Assembly (NCBI RefSeq): GCF_003732275.1 | Contig: NZ_MOBM01000038.1 | Span: forward strand, 372,001-436,000 | DNA length: 64,000 nucleotides | Source: Pseudomonas frederiksbergensis | GTDB lineage: Bacteria; Pseudomonadota; Gammaproteobacteria; Pseudomonadales; Pseudomonadaceae | Reading direction: 5' to 3' | Shown here: piece by piece, positions 9,195 to 18,626 of the stretch | How positions within the stretch are numbered: position 1 is the first letter of the stretch | Layout of the letters: every line of letters begins with the position of its first letter | Made by a program: the position numbers and the translations under genes | Notes under the pieces: generated by a model | Databases searched by the model: none | Told to the model about the DNA's origin: nothing | The model's input: only the letters and a program-made list of their open reading frames with translations

Positions 9195-9697
9195 CTGTGG
9201 TACTCCGCTTGGGCTTGTTATTGATGGAAGCGTCGCGTGCAAACCCCTTTCGGGGGCAATCCGTCACCCTGTTCCTGATTCTCGGGCAGAGGAAACAGGA
9301 TGACAGGTGGGTGAAGCTGGACGAGACACTCAGGTCACATTCACCTTCCATTGAATGGGCATCTGCAAAAACGACTGCCAAGGCAACAGGCAATGCCTTT
9401 ACGGGTGCTCATCCGTTGCGCAGCTTAACGAGTGCGGCAAGGGCCGTGCTTGCAGCGCTGCGACATATTCGGTCATCGGCACGTAACTCGCGGCATGTGC
9501 CTCGAACAACACTAGCAGTCGTGCAGGAAAATGGGCACTTTATGCCCGGTTTTACGGCACCCGCGTGCCAAAAATGACCAGTAACACCCCGAATGTTCAC
9601 GACACATATTCTGACACTCAGCCAAGCAGAAATTCCCCGGGGCTGGCAGAATTGCCTTTTGTTACGTTCACCACGCTCGCCGAGCCAGGATTTTCCC
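9195..9697. other. 503-bp gene-free region upstream of gdhB
   Basis: This stretch must hold the gdhB promoter and that of the small gene at 9698. Two imperfect hairpins can be drawn (CCTGTTCCT..AGGAAACAGG at 9268-9299, and GGCACCCGCGTGCC at 9556-9569). Reading frames here are short or lack a ribosome binding site and have no recognisable product. I see no clear promoter boxes. Confidence 0.45.
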
Positions 9698-10051
9698 ATG
9701 CAAATGACAACTGACCTCTTGATCGTCAACCCGTGCGACGAAGAAGAAGACAACTTGGCCATGCTCTGCTGCAACAGCGCCGAGGGCGAAATGTTCCTGA
9801 TGAGCCGCTTTCCGGACGAGGATGAGCTGGAGATCATCTTCCACGACAAGCCTTCGGCCCTCAACGGTGTGAAAGTCACCCTCAGCCCTGACCGCCTGCT
9901 GATCGAGATCGCCGCCACGGACGCCGATGTGCTCGATGGCGATGATTCGCTGGAAATCCTGCACAGCACCGATGCGCAGGATCTGGCTGAAGTGGAAGAA
10001 ACCTTGCAGAACATCCTCAAGGGGACTGGTACTTATATAAGTCAGCTCTAA
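9698..10051 (+). CDS. conserved small acidic protein of unknown function
   Basis: A 117-residue, strongly acidic protein (DEEEDN near the N-terminus, FPDEDELEI in the middle, DADVLDGDD later). No signal peptide, membrane segment or known motif is visible, and I do not recognise the family. Position is informative: it sits between gdhB and the MoxR operon, where Pseudomonas genomes commonly carry a small conserved hypothetical gene. The start at 9698 has GCCAGGA upstream at suitable distance; an in-frame start at 9593 would add an unlikely 35 residues. A REP pair follows the stop. Confidence 0.75.
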   Translation: MQMTTDLLIVNPCDEEEDNLAMLCCNSAEGEMFLMSRFPDEDELEIIFHDKPSALNGVKVTLSPDRLLIEIAATDADVLDGDDSLEILHSTDAQDLAEVEETLQNILKGTGTYISQL

Positions 10052-10083
10052 GCCTCGGAATCTCGGGTGCCTGAACCTGCCTC

Positions 10084-10165
10084 ATCGCGAGCAGGCTCGC
10101 TCCCACATTTGATCGCATTTTCATGTGAGAACCCGGTCACCTGTGGGAGCGGGCTTGCTCGCGAA
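10084..10165. repeat. REP pair, GTGGGAGCGAGCCTGCTCGCGA family
   Basis: The arms atcgcgagcaggctcgctcc-cac and gtgggagcgggcttgctcgc-ga flank a loop of ~35 bases (atttgatcgcattttcatgt..). The element separates the small acidic protein gene from the MoxR operon. Confidence 0.87.
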
Positions 10166-10345
10166 GAGGCCAGCCAGATCACCACCCTGCCCCTCGCCTA
10201 CAAAATTCCAACAATTTCCCCCATCAATTCCCGCACTTTGCACAAAATGCCGTTAGTCGCCGCACCCTGCGATGGATTAAAGTAACGCCCCCAGCCCTGG
10301 CGTTATTCGAACGTCTTCGGTCACCCTTTCCAGGAACAGTCATCG

Positions 10346-11305
<960 letters not shown>

Positions 11306-11310
11306 CCCCG

Positions 11311-12255
11311 ATGAACGCCCTCCTGCCGCCCGAGCCGGGCATCCGTGTCAGCCTCGCCGAGCTGATCGAGATGCGCCATCGCGTGCGCGAAGTGCAGCTG
11401 TTTTCCACGCCGAGCCAGCGCAGCCCGCTGATCGGCCTGCACCACTCCAAACTGCGCGGGCGCGGGGTGGACTTCGATCAGGTGCGGGTCTATCAGGCCG
11501 GTGATGACGTGCGAAGCATCGACTGGCGCGTCACCGCCCGGACCCAGGAGCCTCACACCAAGCTGTTCCACGAAGAACGCGAGCGGCCGATTTTCATCAT
11601 GGTCGAACAGAGCCGCCGGTTGTTTTTCGGCTCCGGGCTGATGTTCAAATCGGTGCTTGCTGCCCAGGCGGCGAGCCTGATTGGCTGGGCCGCGCTAGGC
11701 CATAACGACCGGGTCGGCGGCCTGGTGTTCGGCGACGACGAGCACTACGAAATCAAACCGCGACGTAGCAAACAGAGCCTGCTGCAATTGCTCAACCGCC
11801 TGGTGCGGGTCAATCAGTCGCTGCACACCGAACGCGAGCCGGACCGCGACGCCTTCGGCATTGCCCTGCGCCGCGCCCGGGAAGTACTGCGCCCCGGCAG
11901 CCTGGTGATTGTGATCTGCGATGAACGCGCCTTGTCCGACGGTGCCGAGCAGCAGTTGAGCCTGTTGTCACGCCATTGCGACCTGTTGCTACTGCCCGTG
12001 TCCGATCCGCTGGATCACGCCCTGCCCGCCGCCGGGCTTTTACGCTTCACGGAACGAGGGGCGCAGCTGGAACTCGACACGTTGAATTACGACTTGCGCC
12101 AGGCCTATCGCGCACAAGCGGAAGCGCGTATCGCCCGCTGGGAGCTGTTGGCGCAAAAGTTGCGGGTATTGCTGATGCCTTTGAGCACCCAAAGCGAAAT
12201 GGTCGAGCAACTGCGCGAATACCTGAACCCGCAGCGTCCGGGGAAAGGTCGATGA
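11311..12255 (+). CDS. DUF58 domain protein of the MoxR operon
   Basis: A 314-residue protein with the DUF58 signature RGVDFDQVRVYQAGDDVRSI-DWRVTAR near residue 55 and a von Willebrand-A-like continuation (PIFIMVEQSRRLFFG, where the MIDAS sequence is degenerate). DUF58 proteins always accompany MoxR ATPases and are thought to be their adaptors or clients. I chose the ATG at 11311; an in-frame TTG at 11302 overlaps the moxR stop and would add three residues. The stop overlaps the ATG of the next gene (ATGA), indicating coupled translation. Confidence 0.9.
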   Translation: MNALLPPEPGIRVSLAELIEMRHRVREVQLFSTPSQRSPLIGLHHSKLRGRGVDFDQVRVYQAGDDVRSIDWRVTARTQEPHTKLFHEERERPIFIMVEQSRRLFFGSGLMFKSVLAAQAASLIGWAALGHNDRVGGLVFGDDEHYEIKPRRSKQSLLQLLNRLVRVNQSLHTEREPDRDAFGIALRRAREVLRPGSLVIVICDERALSDGAEQQLSLLSRHCDLLLLPVSDPLDHALPAAGLLRFTERGAQLELDTLNYDLRQAYRAQAEARIARWELLAQKLRVLLMPLSTQSEMVEQLREYLNPQRPGKGR

Positions 12256-12746
12256 GCAGCCTCGATCAACTGCAACCGCTGATTTCCCCGCCACCGATCG
12301 GCTTCTGGCCGCCGGCGCCGGGCTGGTGGCTGCTGCTGTTATTGCTGCCATTGATCGGTCTCGGCTTGTGGCAGTTGCGCCGTTTCATCCCGAACAAGCG
12401 CCCTATCGTCCGCGCCGAACAACCGCTGGATCCTGTGCGTCTCGCGGCGCTGGCTGAACTCGCCCGGATGCCCAAGCCCTATGACGGCGCCCCGGCCGGT
12501 GCCTGGCTGCAGCAACTCAACGGGCTGCTCAAACGCCTGTGCCGCAACCATTACCCCTACAGCCAGAGCCACACCCTTAATGGGCGCAAATGGCTGGCAT
12601 TCCTCGATAACCGATGCCCGGCTGCAGGCCTTACGCGCTGGATGGTGCTGGTGGAAGGCGCCTACAAACCCGAATGCAAACTCGACGACAAGGCCATCGC
12701 CGGCCTGACTCAAGCAGTCGACACCTGGATTCGCAAACATGTTTGA
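12252..12746 (+). CDS. DUF4381 membrane protein of the MoxR operon
   Basis: The 164-residue protein has one membrane segment near the N-terminus (WWLLLLLLPLIGLGLWQL, residues ~25-42) followed by a cytoplasmic domain of about 115 residues with RKWLAFLDNRC and EGAYKPE motifs, as in the DUF4381 family. It overlaps the DUF58 gene by four bases and the next VWA gene by eight. By context it links the cytoplasmic MoxR/DUF58 pair with the membrane VWA proteins; the biochemical role is unknown. Confidence 0.87.
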   Translation: MSSLDQLQPLISPPPIGFWPPAPGWWLLLLLLPLIGLGLWQLRRFIPNKRPIVRAEQPLDPVRLAALAELARMPKPYDGAPAGAWLQQLNGLLKRLCRNHYPYSQSHTLNGRKWLAFLDNRCPAAGLTRWMVLVEGAYKPECKLDDKAIAGLTQAVDTWIRKHV

Positions 12747-13818
12747 GTTCGCCTGGCCGTGGATCTTCGCCCTGCTGCCACTGCCGTGGCTGATGCGGGT
12801 GTTACTGCCGGTCGCCGACAGCGGCGAACCGGCACTCAAAGTCAGCTTTCTCAGCGACCTCGAAGGCCTCGCTCGCCGCCGTGCCCGGGCGAATCTGCCG
12901 GCGTGGCGTCAGCAGGCACCGTTCATTTTGCTGTGGCTGTTATTGCTGATCGCCGCCGCGCGCCCGCAATGGCTCGGCGACCCCCTGCCGGTTGCCGCCA
13001 GTGGCCGCGATCTGCTGGTGGCGGTCGACGTGTCCGGCTCCATGGATTTCCCCGACATGCGGTGGCAGGACGAAGACGTCAGCCGACTGTCGCTGGTGCA
13101 GCATTTGCTCGGTGACTTTCTTGAAAGTCGCGACGGCGATCGGGTCGGGTTGATCCTGTTCGGCAGCCAGGCCTATCTGCAAGCGCCACTGACCTTCGAT
13201 CGGCACACCGTTCGCGTGTGGCTCGACGAAGCGCGGATCGGCATCGCCGGCAAGAACACCGCCATCGGCGATGCCATAGGCCTGGCCCTCAAACGCCTGC
13301 GTCAACGCCCGGCACAAAGTCGTGTGCTGATTCTGGTCACCGACGGCGCCAACAATGGCGGCGAAATCGACCCGCTGACCGCCGCACGCCTGGCGGCCAA
13401 AGAAGGTGTGAAAATCTATCCGATCGGTATCGGCACCGATCCGGAACAAAGCGGCACTTTGGGATTCCTGGGCATCAACCCGAGCCTGGACCTCGACGAA
13501 CCGGCCTTGAAAGCCATCGCCCAAGCCACTGGCGGCCAGTACTTCCGCGCCCGCGACGGCGAGGAATTGCAGGCGATCAAGCGCACCCTCGACCAACTGG
13601 AACCCGTGACTCAACAACCCACCCAAGCCCGCCCGGCCCAAGCGTTGTATCACTGGCCTCTGGCGATGGCCCTGCTGTTGAGCATGCTGCTGGTGATCCG
13701 CGAGCGCTGGCCGGACAACCCGTTGCAACGGCTGTTTACCAAAGAGCGGTTTCTGCAATCGCAACTGCCCGACTGGCGTCAGCGGCTCAAACGCCTGCGA
13801 CTGCGGAGGCGCCGATGA
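12739..13818 (+). CDS. VWA-domain membrane protein (BatA-like)
   Basis: The 359-residue protein carries an intact MIDAS motif, DVSGSMD, after a membrane segment (PFILLWLLLLIAAARPQWLG), then LVTDGANNGGEIDPLTAA as the later metal-coordination loop, and a C-terminal membrane segment around residue 310 (LYHWPLAMALLLSMLLVI). This topology, with a VWA domain between two membrane anchors, is that of BatA. It follows DUF4381 with an 8-base overlap and overlaps the next gene by four bases. It probably binds a metal-dependent protein ligand in the periplasm. Confidence 0.92.
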   Translation: MFEFAWPWIFALLPLPWLMRVLLPVADSGEPALKVSFLSDLEGLARRRARANLPAWRQQAPFILLWLLLLIAAARPQWLGDPLPVAASGRDLLVAVDVSGSMDFPDMRWQDEDVSRLSLVQHLLGDFLESRDGDRVGLILFGSQAYLQAPLTFDRHTVRVWLDEARIGIAGKNTAIGDAIGLALKRLRQRPAQSRVLILVTDGANNGGEIDPLTAARLAAKEGVKIYPIGIGTDPEQSGTLGFLGINPSLDLDEPALKAIAQATGGQYFRARDGEELQAIKRTLDQLEPVTQQPTQARPAQALYHWPLAMALLLSMLLVIRERWPDNPLQRLFTKERFLQSQLPDWRQRLKRLRLRRRR

Positions 13819-15551
13819 TTGCGCTCTGGCCGCACTGGTTCCGTCCCTGGTGGCTGCTGTTGTTGCCGCTGCTGGGCTGGTTACTCTGGCAACTCTGGCA
13901 TCGGCAGAAGCGCGCAGGCCGCTGGCAAATGATTCTGCCACCGGCCTTCCACGCCGCGTTGCTCAGTGGTGGCAGCGGTCGCGAGAGCAAACTGCCCTGG
14001 GTCGCCCTGGGCCTGGCTTGGGCGCTTACCGTTTTGGCCCTGCTAGGGCCGAGCTGGCAGCGCGTCGAACAAACCAGCCAGAAACCCGCCGACCCGCTGG
14101 TGGTGTTGCTTGAGCTGACTCCGGAAATGCTCGCCACCGATAGTGCGCCGAACAGGCTGGAACAAGCCCGGCGCAAACTGTTCGACCTGCTGCAAAACCG
14201 TAGCGACGCGCAGACCGCAATCATCGTCTACGCCGGCAGCGCCCACACCTTGGTGCCGCTGTCGGATGACCTGTCGACCAGCCGCAACCTGCTGGGTGCG
14301 CTCAAGCCGTCGCTGATGCCCCAGGCCGGTCATCGTGCCGATCTGGCGGTGGCCAAGGCCCTCGCGCTGCTGGATCAGGGCGCCCTCGGCCAGGGTCGGA
14401 TCCTGCTGATCGGCTCGTCGCTGACGGAACAGGAACGCCAAGGGACTCGTCAGGCATTGGACGACAAGTCCACGCAATTTCTGATGCTCGGTATCGGCAC
14501 TGCCGAAGGTGCGCCGGTCGCGCAGGACGACGGCAGTTTCCTCAAGGATGACCTGGGCGCAATTCTGGTGCCGCGTCTGGACGGCCCCAGCCTGAAGGCC
14601 TTTACCAACGGTCTGGGTGGACGTTACCGCCAGGCACGCCTGGACGATGCCGACCTGCGCGGCCTCGGCCTGCTCGACGGCCCACGGGATCTGCGCAACG
14701 ACGGCCAGACGCTGCGTCTCGACACCTGGGCCGATCAGGGTTACTGGCTGCTGCTGCCACTGTTATTGCTGGCCGCTTGTGCCGGGCGCCGCGGCTGGCT
14801 GTTCTGCCTGCCGCTGCTGTTCCTGCTGCCGCAACCGAGTTACGCCTTCGATTTCGAAGACCTGTGGCTGCGTCCCGATCAACAGGGCCTGCACTTGCTC
14901 AAACAAAAGCGCCCGGCCGAGGCTGCGCAGCATTTTGAAGATTCTCAATGGCAAGGCGTGGCGCTTTATGAAGCTGGCGACTACAGTGGCGCCGCTCAGC
15001 GGTTTGCCGAAAGCAATGACGCCCACGCCCACTACAATCGTGGCAACGCCCTGGCCAAAAGCGGTGAGCTGGAAGCGGCGCTAGACGCTTACGAACAAGC
15101 GCTGGAACGTCAACCGGATCTGCGTCCGGCCCTGACCAACAAGGCACTGGTGGAAAGTCTGCTCAAACAGAAGGCCTCAGCGCCGCCCGTCGAGCCGGAC
15201 AAAACCGCCGATGGCAAAACCGAAACCATCACCCAGGAACCGCCGCCGGGCAGCGCCACCCAACCCAGCAATGGCGAGCCGAAAACCGACGCCGAGCAAA
15301 CCACGCCGGACGCCGAGCAGCCGCCCACGACACCACCGCAACCGGGCGCCAATGAAGTCCCGGGCAGCGAGTTGGGCGATGAGCAAAGCACCACGCCACC
15401 GCGGCACCCGGCCAGCGACATGATCGAAGGCGAACAGCGCCAGGCGCTGGAGCAATGGCTGCGCAAGATCCCGGATGACCCCGGCGAACTGCTCAGACGC
15501 AAATTCTGGTACGAACAGCAACAACATCAGGATCAGGAAAAAACTCGATGA
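13815..15551 (+). CDS. VWA-TPR fusion membrane protein (BatB/BatC-like)
   Basis: The 578-residue protein begins at the ATG overlapping the preceding stop. It has two N-terminal membrane segments (residues ~10-25 and ~55-75), a VWA-like domain (~90-290), a membrane pair around 310-350, then TPR repeats (AHYNRGNALAKSGELEAALD, ~390-460) and a Pro/Thr-rich acidic tail (~465-540) before a conserved end with RQALEQWLRKIPDDPGELLR. Where BatA has DxSxS this protein has LELTPEML, so the MIDAS site is not intact. BatB and BatC are separate in other bacteria; here they are fused, as is usual in Pseudomonas. The low-complexity linker likely crosses the periplasm. Confidence 0.9.
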   Translation: MIALWPHWFRPWWLLLLPLLGWLLWQLWHRQKRAGRWQMILPPAFHAALLSGGSGRESKLPWVALGLAWALTVLALLGPSWQRVEQTSQKPADPLVVLLELTPEMLATDSAPNRLEQARRKLFDLLQNRSDAQTAIIVYAGSAHTLVPLSDDLSTSRNLLGALKPSLMPQAGHRADLAVAKALALLDQGALGQGRILLIGSSLTEQERQGTRQALDDKSTQFLMLGIGTAEGAPVAQDDGSFLKDDLGAILVPRLDGPSLKAFTNGLGGRYRQARLDDADLRGLGLLDGPRDLRNDGQTLRLDTWADQGYWLLLPLLLLAACAGRRGWLFCLPLLFLLPQPSYAFDFEDLWLRPDQQGLHLLKQKRPAEAAQHFEDSQWQGVALYEAGDYSGAAQRFAESNDAHAHYNRGNALAKSGELEAALDAYEQALERQPDLRPALTNKALVESLLKQKASAPPVEPDKTADGKTETITQEPPPGSATQPSNGEPKTDAEQTTPDAEQPPTTPPQPGANEVPGSELGDEQSTTPPRHPASDMIEGEQRQALEQWLRKIPDDPGELLRRKFWYEQQQHQDQEKTR

Positions 15552-17200
15552 CCCGCTTCACCGCCTTCTTGCTTGCATTGTTGCCCGCCCTGTTGCTCTG
15601 CACCGTTCAGGCCCAGGCTGCGGAGCTGGTCGCCAGCGTCGATCGCAGCCGCCTGAATTCCGGCGAGACGGTCGAACTGACCCTGGAAACCAGCGACGTA
15701 ACCCAGTTCGGCAAACCCGACCTGACCCCGCTGGAGCCGCTGTTCGAAGTGCGCGGCACCCGTCAGGTCAACCAACTGAACACCCTCAACGGCGACACCC
15801 AAGCGACCACCCGCTGGATCATCACCCTGCTGCCCCGGCAAAACGGCAGCGTGGTGATTCCGTCGCTGCAACTGGGCGACGTCCAGAGCCAGCCGATTAC
15901 CGTACAAGTGATCGAAAGCGAAACCCAGGACAGCAGCAACACACTGGCGCCGGTGTTCATCGAGGCCAGTCTCGACCAGAACAGCGTCTATGTGCAGGCC
16001 CAGGCGATCCTGACTTTGCGCATCTACCATTCGGTGTCGCTGTACGACGACAGCAGCCTGACCCCGTTGCAGATTCCCGATGCGCGCATCGAACAGCTGG
16101 GCGAGTCGCGCACCTACGAAAAAGTCATCAACGGATTGCGCCATGGCGTGATCGAAATGCGCTACGCGATTTACCCGCAACACAGCGGTGAATTGACCAT
16201 TCCGGCGCAGATGTTCAGTGCCACGCCGGTCGATACCCGGCCGTCCCAGGACGCAACACCCCAAGGGCCAAAACCGGGCAAGCAGATGCGCGTCAAATCC
16301 GCCGAGATCCCGCTGACGGTCAAGGCCAAACCCGGCACGTATCCGGCCGATGTTCCCTGGCTGCCGGCCCGTAGCTTGAGCCTGAGCGAAACCTGGAGCC
16401 CCGAACCGGATCAAGCGCAGGTCGGCGACTCGCTGACCCGTAGCCTGACCTTGAACGCCGAAGGCCTCGCCAGTTCCCAGCTGCCCCCCTTACCCGCCAC
16501 CGAGATCAACGGCCTGCGGCGCTACCCGGATCAACCGGTGCTGGGCAACCAGAGCAGCGAGCGCGGCTTGATCGGCAGTCGCGAGGACCGTGAAGCCCTG
16601 GTGCCGACCCGTACCGGCAACATTGACTTGCCGAGCGTTGAAGTGGTCTGGTGGAACACCTTCGAGGATCACCTGGAACACAGCAGCCTGCCGGCCCGCA
16701 CGCTGCAAGTGGCGAGCAATCCGAGCCTGATCGTCGATAGCCCGGCGGGCAGCCCGCAGGTGATGTCCGGCGCCAACAACGAAGCCCTCTGGTGGTGGAA
16801 ACTCAGCACTGTGATTCTGGCCTGCACCACCCTGCTGGGCTTCGGCCTCTGGTGGCGCGCCCGTTCGCAACCGGCAATCCTGCGGGCGGCGCAAACCGGC
16901 CCGAGCCCACGCACGCTGCTCGACGACCTCAAACGCGCCTGCCAGGCCAACGACTCCCATGCCACCCGCCAGGCCCTCGACGCCTGGGCCCGGCAACAAC
17001 CGGAAACCCTGGCCGACATGGCGGCGCGTTTTGTGCCGCTGTCCGATGCGCTCGATGGCCTGAACGGCGCGCTTTACAGCGAAACCGGACAGTACTGGCA
17101 AGGCGAAGAACTCTGGCGCGCAATTCGTGCGATCCCGACGGCCGAAGGGGTTCAAGACCTGGTTGGCGATACCGGGTTGCCGCCGCTTTATCCGAAATAG
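15548..17200 (+). CDS. BatD-family (oxygen tolerance) protein
   Basis: The 550-residue product begins with a signal peptide (LLALLPALLLCTVQAQAAEL), has a long beta-rich periplasmic part with repeated domains, a single membrane segment at about residues 420-437 (LSTVILACTTLLGFGLWW) and a cytoplasmic C-terminal domain (TLLDDLKRACQANDSHATRQ). This is the architecture of BatD. It overlaps the VWA-TPR gene by four bases and ends the operon, with a REP palindrome two bases beyond the stop. In Bacteroides and Leptospira Bat proteins help with stress tolerance; in Pseudomonas the operon function is not firmly known. Confidence 0.88.
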   Translation: MTRFTAFLLALLPALLLCTVQAQAAELVASVDRSRLNSGETVELTLETSDVTQFGKPDLTPLEPLFEVRGTRQVNQLNTLNGDTQATTRWIITLLPRQNGSVVIPSLQLGDVQSQPITVQVIESETQDSSNTLAPVFIEASLDQNSVYVQAQAILTLRIYHSVSLYDDSSLTPLQIPDARIEQLGESRTYEKVINGLRHGVIEMRYAIYPQHSGELTIPAQMFSATPVDTRPSQDATPQGPKPGKQMRVKSAEIPLTVKAKPGTYPADVPWLPARSLSLSETWSPEPDQAQVGDSLTRSLTLNAEGLASSQLPPLPATEINGLRRYPDQPVLGNQSSERGLIGSREDREALVPTRTGNIDLPSVEVVWWNTFEDHLEHSSLPARTLQVASNPSLIVDSPAGSPQVMSGANNEALWWWKLSTVILACTTLLGFGLWWRARSQPAILRAAQTGPSPRTLLDDLKRACQANDSHATRQALDAWARQQPETLADMAARFVPLSDALDGLNGALYSETGQYWQGEELWRAIRAIPTAEGVQDLVGDTGLPPLYPK

Positions 17201-17201
17201 A

Positions 17202-17281
17202 ATCAAAAGATCGCAGCCTTCGGCAGCTCCTACGGGTGTACACCATTCCAATGTAGGAGCTGCCGAAGGCTGCGATCTTTT
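17202..17281. repeat. REP-type inverted pair, GTAGGAGCTGC..GATCTTTTGAT family
   Basis: Arms of ~31 bases, aatcaaaagatcgcagcctt-cggcagctcctac and its complement, enclose a short loop (gggtgtacaccattccaat, itself containing gtgtacac). It sits between the BatD stop and sbcD and may act as terminator for the operon. Confidence 0.85.
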
Positions 17282-17381
17282 CTGCCCTTCTGCATTCCCG
17301 ACCTTTTGCCAGTAAACTCTCCTCCCTTTAGTCGCTGTCATTTTCCTCGCGATCATTACCTTATTTCCTACGGAGTACGCC

Positions 17382-18626
17382 TTGCGTCTGTTTCATACCT
17401 CCGACTGGCACCTTGGGCAGAACCTGCACGGCCAGGAGCGCGATTTCGAGCACGCCTGTTTTCTTGACTGGCTGCTGCGTCAGCTGAAGCTGGACCAGCC
17501 CGATGTGCTGCTGATTGCCGGCGATATCTTTGACACAGTCAACCCGCCGGTCAAAGCCCAGGAACGCCTCTACGATTTCATCGTCAGCGCCCACGAACAG
17601 CAGCCCTTGCTGACCATCGTGATGATCGCCGGCAACCATGACTCCGGCTCGCGAATCGAACTGCCCGCGCCGTTGATGCGGCGCTTGCGCACTCACGCCC
17701 TCGGTCGCGTGCTGTGGCTCGATGACGGTCAACTGGATGCCGAACGTCTGTTGCTGCCGTTGCCTGATGCCAGCGGCGAAATTGCCGCCTGGTGCCTGGC
17801 GCTGCCGTTCCTGCGCCCGGCCGAAGTGACCGGCGCGCATTTGGGCGATAACTATTTGCGCGGCATCGGCCAGGTTCATGAATGGCTGATCGAAGCGGCC
17901 AACATCAAGCGCAAACCAGGCCAGGCGCTGATCGCCATCAGCCATGCGCACATGGCCGGCGGTTCGGTTTCGGAAGATTCCGAACGTAGCCTGATCATCG
18001 GCAACGCCGAAGCCCTGCCTGCCAGTCTGTTCGGGCCGAGCATCAGCTATGTCGCCCTCGGGCATTTGCACAAGCCGCAGAAGGTCAACGGTGAAGAGCG
18101 CATTCGCTACTGCGGATCGCCGATTCCGTTGTCGTTCTCCGAGATCAATTACCAGCATCAGATTCTCGATATTCAGCTTGATGGCGAAACATTGGTCAGC
18201 GTCGAACCGCGCCTGATTCCGCGTTCCGTCCACCTGCAACGCCTCGGCTCCGCGCCGTTGGCCGAGATCCTGCTGCAACTGGCCGATCTGCCCAACATCG
18301 ACCTGCTCGCCGATATCCAGCGCCAGCCGTGGCTGGAAGTGCGGGTCCGTCTCGACGAACCGCAACCGGACCTGCGCCATCAAGTGGAAACGGCGCTGCA
18401 AGGCAAAGCCGTGCGGCTGGTGCGCATTGCTGCCGAATACGCCGGCAATGGCAGCCGCGACGGCGTCGATGACGGCACAACCTTGATCGAACTGGATCAG
18501 CTTTCGCCCCAGGAACTGTTCAGCCGCGCCTGGCAGGACAACTACGGCAGCGACGTCGACGAGCAAACGCTCAAGGACTTCGCCGAGCTGTTGCAAGACG
18601 TGCAGATGGAGAGCGAACAGCCATGA
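17382..18626 (+). CDS. sbcD: exonuclease subunit SbcD
   Basis: The 414-residue protein is the nuclease subunit of SbcCD, the bacterial Mre11 counterpart, which opens hairpins and cleaves protein-blocked DNA ends. Metal-binding phosphoesterase motifs are all present: DWHLG at residues 8-12, GDIFDTVN, GNHDSGSR, and ISHAHMAGG and LGHLHKPQ downstream. The start is a TTG at 17382: it gives the conserved N-terminus MRLFHTSDWHLGQNLHG and has GGAG seven bases before. The weak start may keep the amount low. The stop overlaps the sbcC start by four bases. Confidence 0.95.
   Translation: MRLFHTSDWHLGQNLHGQERDFEHACFLDWLLRQLKLDQPDVLLIAGDIFDTVNPPVKAQERLYDFIVSAHEQQPLLTIVMIAGNHDSGSRIELPAPLMRRLRTHALGRVLWLDDGQLDAERLLLPLPDASGEIAAWCLALPFLRPAEVTGAHLGDNYLRGIGQVHEWLIEAANIKRKPGQALIAISHAHMAGGSVSEDSERSLIIGNAEALPASLFGPSISYVALGHLHKPQKVNGEERIRYCGSPIPLSFSEINYQHQILDIQLDGETLVSVEPRLIPRSVHLQRLGSAPLAEILLQLADLPNIDLLADIQRQPWLEVRVRLDEPQPDLRHQVETALQGKAVRLVRIAAEYAGNGSRDGVDDGTTLIELDQLSPQELFSRAWQDNYGSDVDEQTLKDFAELLQDVQMESEQP

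Noticed and set aside
4347..9224. A 1625-residue open frame on the plus strand, opposite gdhB
   Set aside because: It is an antisense shadow produced by GC-rich third positions. Its translation is low in structure, rich in Gln, His and Val repeats, and matches no family, while the minus strand encodes an evident glutamate dehydrogenase.
9640..9660. Possible sigma-54 promoter (ctggcagaattgcc) before the small acidic gene
   Set aside because: The GG and GC elements are seven bases apart, not the ten needed for -24/-12 spacing.
9593..9697. Extended start of the small acidic protein
   Set aside because: The extra 35 residues are of different composition (basic, proline-rich) and there is no ribosome binding site at 9593.
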